Assembly (NCBI RefSeq): GCF_947499265.1 | Contig: NZ_CANMNK010000003.1 | Coordinates: forward strand, 310,001-374,000 | Length of the DNA stretch: 64,000 nt | Reading direction: 5' to 3' | Origin: an uncultured Roseobacter sp. | GTDB lineage: Bacteria; Pseudomonadota; Alphaproteobacteria; Rhodobacterales; Rhodobacteraceae | Part shown: positions 57,894 through 64,000 of the stretch, one piece after another | Layout: every line of letters starts with the position of its first letter | Position numbering within the stretch: position 1 is the stretch's first letter | The notes under the pieces: model-generated | What the model saw: only the letters and a program-made list of their open reading frames with translations | The model's database searches: none | What the model was told of the DNA's origin: nothing | Made by a program: the position numbers and the translations under genes

Positions 57894-59338
57894 CAATAAA
57901 GCCCGAAATATTCCGCCTGTTCCCAATCCGAGACATGCGCCAGATAACGTTCCCATTCAGCACGTTTCAGACGCACCAGATAGTCCACAACCCCGTCGCC
58001 CAGGGCCGCGCGATAAAACGCGGACGTCTCGAATGCCTCAATGGCAGCGCCCAGAGAGGCAGGCAAGACCTGTGCGGCATCCGCATAGGGGTTTTCCACG
58101 GGCGGCGGTGGGGTAAGGCCGCGCGTGATCCCGTCAAGCCCGCTGAGGATTTGGCTGGCAAAGGCATAATATGGATTGGCCGCCGCCTCGGGCACCCGGT
58201 TTTCCACCCGCGACGCGGGATCGTCCGGCGCCATCAGCGCCCGCAGCATCGCACCGCGATTGTCGCGCCCCCAGACCACCCGGTCCGGTGCCAGTTTGAA
58301 CGGCTGATAGCGCTTGTATCCGTTGACGGTCGGCGTGGTCAGCAAACAGCTTTCCACCGCGTGGTCGAGCAGCCCCGCGATCCAACCCGCAGCCTGGGGG
58401 CTCAGCGTACCGTCCTGCGCGGGCATCATCACCGAAGCGCCGGTGTCATCCAGCAGCGATTGATGCAGGTGCCAGCCGGAGGCACAGCCGTTTTCGACCT
58501 TGGGGCGGCTCATGAAGGTGGCGTGCAGCCCGTCTTGAGCACAGACCTCCTTCACTAGCGTGCGCAGCATAACCAGATGATCCGCATGGGTCATCGGATC
58601 CGCAGGATCAAAGGTAAACTCCAGCTGGCTCGGCCCCATCTCGACCTCCATCGAGCGCAGCGGCAGGCCCACCGCCTGTATCATCCGGCGCAGTTTCTCG
58701 GCGACGGGTTCAAGCCGGGCATAGACCGTTTCGGTGAGAAACTGGTAACCGGGCGCGAGATTGCGGGTCTGGGGCGGCGCTGGCGGCATGGTCGCATCAG
58801 CATGGGACAGCGCGTCATCGGTGACCGCGAAGACGTGGAATTCCACCTCCAGCCCGACGCGCAGCTGCAACCCGGTTGCGGCCAGTTGCGCGACCGCGCG
58901 GCGGAGCACGGTGCGTGGCGCAAAGGGAAGCGGCGCGCCCGACTTCATCACCGCATCACAGAGGATCCAGGCCGATCCCGGCGCATGTGGCAACACACGG
59001 AACGTGGTCGGATCGAGCACCAGCAGCACGTCACCTGCGCCCTGAACCGGGCTGTCACCGGACCCGTCCCAGACCGGATAGACGGTGCGATGCGCGGTGT
59101 CCTTCAGAAAGAGCGTTGAGGGCGCGGCAATGCCGCTGGAGAAAGCAGAGGCAAAGGCGGCGGCGACAATGGTCTTGCCGCGCAAGACACCGTGCTGATC
59201 GGGAAAGAGAATGCGAATGGTTTCCAGATCGCTGTCCTGCACCTGCGCCAGCAGGGCCTCAGCCGCCGCAATCGCACCGGCATCCAGCAACCCAAGTCGC
59301 GCCAATGCCCCATCGGAAATCTCTAGCTTGTCGCCCAT
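57893..59338 (-). CDS. Glutamine-synthetase-family ligase (gamma-glutamyl ligase-like)
   Basis: A 481-aa GS-fold enzyme. Motifs: GLEVEFHVF, EVEMGPSQLEFTF (metal Glu residues), ASGWHLHQSL (replaces the usual GSGMHxHxS), NGYKRYQPFKLAP and NRVPEAAANPYYA. The GHH-type W replacement and overall length point to GS-like enzymes such as PuuA or gamma-glutamylanilide synthases rather than housekeeping GlnA. AGGAGG precedes the ATG. It is the middle gene between a Rieske oxygenase and a dihaem peroxidase, so it may glutamylate an amine that the pathway uses or forms. The substrate is unknown. Confidence 0.88.
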   Translation of the reverse strand: MGDKLEISDGALARLGLLDAGAIAAAEALLAQVQDSDLETIRILFPDQHGVLRGKTIVAAAFASAFSSGIAAPSTLFLKDTAHRTVYPVWDGSGDSPVQGAGDVLLVLDPTTFRVLPHAPGSAWILCDAVMKSGAPLPFAPRTVLRRAVAQLAATGLQLRVGLEVEFHVFAVTDDALSHADATMPPAPPQTRNLAPGYQFLTETVYARLEPVAEKLRRMIQAVGLPLRSMEVEMGPSQLEFTFDPADPMTHADHLVMLRTLVKEVCAQDGLHATFMSRPKVENGCASGWHLHQSLLDDTGASVMMPAQDGTLSPQAAGWIAGLLDHAVESCLLTTPTVNGYKRYQPFKLAPDRVVWGRDNRGAMLRALMAPDDPASRVENRVPEAAANPYYAFASQILSGLDGITRGLTPPPPVENPYADAAQVLPASLGAAIEAFETSAFYRAALGDGVVDYLVRLKRAEWERYLAHVSDWEQAEYFGLY

Positions 59339-59405
59339 GTGGCCTCCTGCCCCGATGGGAACCTAGCCGCAGAGACCGCGAGGCGTCACGCGAAAAAACA
59401 CTGTT

Positions 59406-60728
59406 TCACCCGATGGTTGCATCCCACTGCGTGCAACCCGCCCGGCGTTCCGCATCACTTGCTGTGAAAGCGGCTTTCCAATCGGAGGTCATGGCAATGG
59501 TGTCATTGCTGATCGGCCCCTGCACCGTGGCGGGGTCTGTGCCGTTTCGCATGGGCAAGCTGTCTTCCTCACCCTTTTCAAGCGCCGCCATTGCTACGCG
59601 CAGCATGCGACGGTAGCGGATGATCGCCACATCGGTTTTACCCAGATGTTCGCGCGTCCGGTCAAAGATCGCGCCGGGGCTTTCCACCGCCCACTGGTCA
59701 TGCACGTTGATATCAAGGCCCATACCGGTATAGGTCTCACCCGCCTGTTCGTCTGGGTCGTAGCCGTAGTTGTTGCGCTTGTTCTTCAGGGGCGCGTAAT
59801 CCGGCAAACGGTGCTCCTTCAGACGCTGATCGCGCATCTTGTCCTTGTCCACGGGGTCGTCAAAGCTGGTGAACATCGCATACCAATAGCAGGTTTCATC
59901 ATCGACCGGCACGTGCCACTGGGTGATGATCATCTCGCGGCTCATGGGGATGGAAATCGCCTGCGGAAAGATCTGGTTGGTGACCCGCACATGGGTGCGC
60001 CCGTCGTCCAGATGGCGCAGCGCGATCAGACGCAGACCATACGCCGTCTCTTCGACAGAGATGTCAGGACGCGGATAGTCGCGCAGCAGTTTCGTCATCG
60101 GGATTTCGGTATTCGCGGCCACGTCGCGGAATTGCTTGCCATAGCTGTCGGCCGGGTCCTCGTCTTGCAGGAAGCGGTGCAGGAAGGAGGCATGCGCCGG
60201 ATCGATCCCCACTTCCATCGCCTGCAGCCAGTTGCATTCCCACAGGCCCTTGAAGGCAAAGACATGGGTTTCCGGCGCGCGAAAGCAGTCAAACCCCGGC
60301 AAGGGCGGTGGATCACCCGGCCCCATATAGGCAAAGACGATGCCGTTCTTTTCAATCACCGGGTAGCTCTGGTTGCGGATCTGCTGATGCATGGTGGAGC
60401 CTTCGGGCTCGCCTGGCTGCTCGACACATTGCCCGGTACGGTCAAAATGCCAGCCATGAAACGGGCAGCGCAGGCCGTTGTCCTCAAGCCGCCCGTAGCA
60501 TAAGTCAGCCCCCCGGTGTGGACAGGCGCGCGCGATCAGACCCAATTCCCCCTCGCTGTCACGAAAGAGCACGAGGTCCTCGCCCAGCAGGCGCACAGGC
60601 ACGACCGGGCGTTTGACCGCCAACTCATCGCTCAGCGCTGCGGGCTGCCAATACCGGCGCATGACCTCTCCGGCAGGTGTACCCGGCCCCGATTGCGTCA
60701 AGGCTTGGTTCAATTCCTGGCTGATCAT
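59406..60728 (-). CDS. Rieske non-haem iron oxygenase, large subunit (phthalate dioxygenase-like)
   Basis: A 440-aa oxygenase. Rieske ligands are Cys69, His71, Cys88 and His91 (ACPHRGAD, RCPFHGWHFD). Non-haem iron ligands are His179 and His184 in GIDPAHASFLHR, with a later Asp. Length and the RRYWQPAALSDEL start fit the phthalate/vanillate-type alpha-only oxygenases; the LigXa-like C-terminal half points to aromatic acids or amines. No ferredoxin or reductase gene is in the window. GGAG lies seven bases before the ATG, and a perfect inverted repeat sits just upstream. First gene of the three-gene run. Confidence 0.9.
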   Translation of the reverse strand: MISQELNQALTQSGPGTPAGEVMRRYWQPAALSDELAVKRPVVPVRLLGEDLVLFRDSEGELGLIARACPHRGADLCYGRLEDNGLRCPFHGWHFDRTGQCVEQPGEPEGSTMHQQIRNQSYPVIEKNGIVFAYMGPGDPPPLPGFDCFRAPETHVFAFKGLWECNWLQAMEVGIDPAHASFLHRFLQDEDPADSYGKQFRDVAANTEIPMTKLLRDYPRPDISVEETAYGLRLIALRHLDDGRTHVRVTNQIFPQAISIPMSREMIITQWHVPVDDETCYWYAMFTSFDDPVDKDKMRDQRLKEHRLPDYAPLKNKRNNYGYDPDEQAGETYTGMGLDINVHDQWAVESPGAIFDRTREHLGKTDVAIIRYRRMLRVAMAALEKGEEDSLPMRNGTDPATVQGPISNDTIAMTSDWKAAFTASDAERRAGCTQWDATIG

Positions 60729-60741
60729 GCTGGGGCTCCGC

Positions 60742-60762
60742 GGCGCAGTGATAAACTGCGCC
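60742..60762. promoter_or_regulatory. Perfect inverted repeat before the Rieske oxygenase start
   Basis: GGCGCAGT and ACTGCGCC flank a five-base centre (GATAA), 13 bases upstream of the ATG and just before the GGAG site. It may be an operator or an RNA hairpin controlling translation. Confidence 0.55.
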
Positions 60763-60811
60763 GATGCTCTGCGAGCCGCGCGGAGCTGTCAAGGAATTGA
60801 AGGCGTTGCGC

Positions 60812-64000
<3,189 letters not shown>

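Overview
The window looks like chromosome of a marine alphaproteobacterium of the Roseobacter group (Rhodobacteraceae). This is inferred from dense, moderately high-GC coding, the neighbourhood accB-accC-aat-DUF2155-MlaD-NDUFA12, the order clpP then clpX, a FliM/FliN-like protein with a proline/aspartate-rich tail, many ABC uptake systems, and no mobile elements. I cannot name the species. I see no rRNA, tRNA, CRISPR array, insertion sequence or phage gene. 59 protein genes are called; two run off the ends.

1-7 kb: the tail of a probable metallo-beta-lactamase-fold gene, a DUF442/TIGR01244 phosphatase-like gene, a FliM/FliN-like gene, then a signalling set on the minus strand: a two-helix membrane protein, a sensor kinase with a sodium/solute symporter domain, a single-domain response regulator and an XRE/short-chain-acyl regulator. 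7-17 kb: a five-gene Liv-type ABC operon with a Tat-type binding protein, a GNAT acetyltransferase, an acyl-CoA synthetase, and accB-accC-aat. Together this reads as a carboxylate sensing, uptake and activation district.

17-25 kb: housekeeping (DUF2155, MlaD, NDUFA12, RidA, clpX, clpP), a photolyase/cryptochrome relative with apparently permuted domains, and a Tat-exported PhoX-type phosphatase. 25-33.5 kb: a nine-gene minus-strand run that joins an aminobenzoate-CoA ligase, tryptophan 2,3-dioxygenase and kynureninase to a complete Liv-type ABC transporter and a RidA protein, an uptake-plus-catabolism unit for tryptophan, kynurenine or a relative.

34-47 kb: a galactoside island. An IclR regulator and ABC ATPase diverge from a binding protein, two permeases, a YjbR protein, alpha-galactosidase (GH36), SDR dehydrogenase, KDGal kinase, KDPGal aldolase, SMP-30 lactonase and beta-galactosidase (GH42). 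Imported oligosaccharides would be cut in the cytoplasm and galactose oxidised by the De Ley-Doudoroff route; the galactonate dehydratase is not in the window. 47-55 kb: a xylose operon (xylF-xylH-xylG-xylB-xylA-glk) divergent from a ROK repressor whose gene overlaps a CRTAC1-type secreted protein.

56-61 kb: a three-gene minus-strand run of a Rieske oxygenase, a glutamine-synthetase-like ligase and a dihaem peroxidase/MauG-like protein, with a perfect inverted repeat before the first start codon. I consider this and the permuted photolyase relative the best candidates for undescribed biology. 61-64 kb: phosphoglucomutase and the 3' part of malQ, probably the end of a glycogen operon. Four binding-protein genes are followed by strong stem-loops before the next permease gene.
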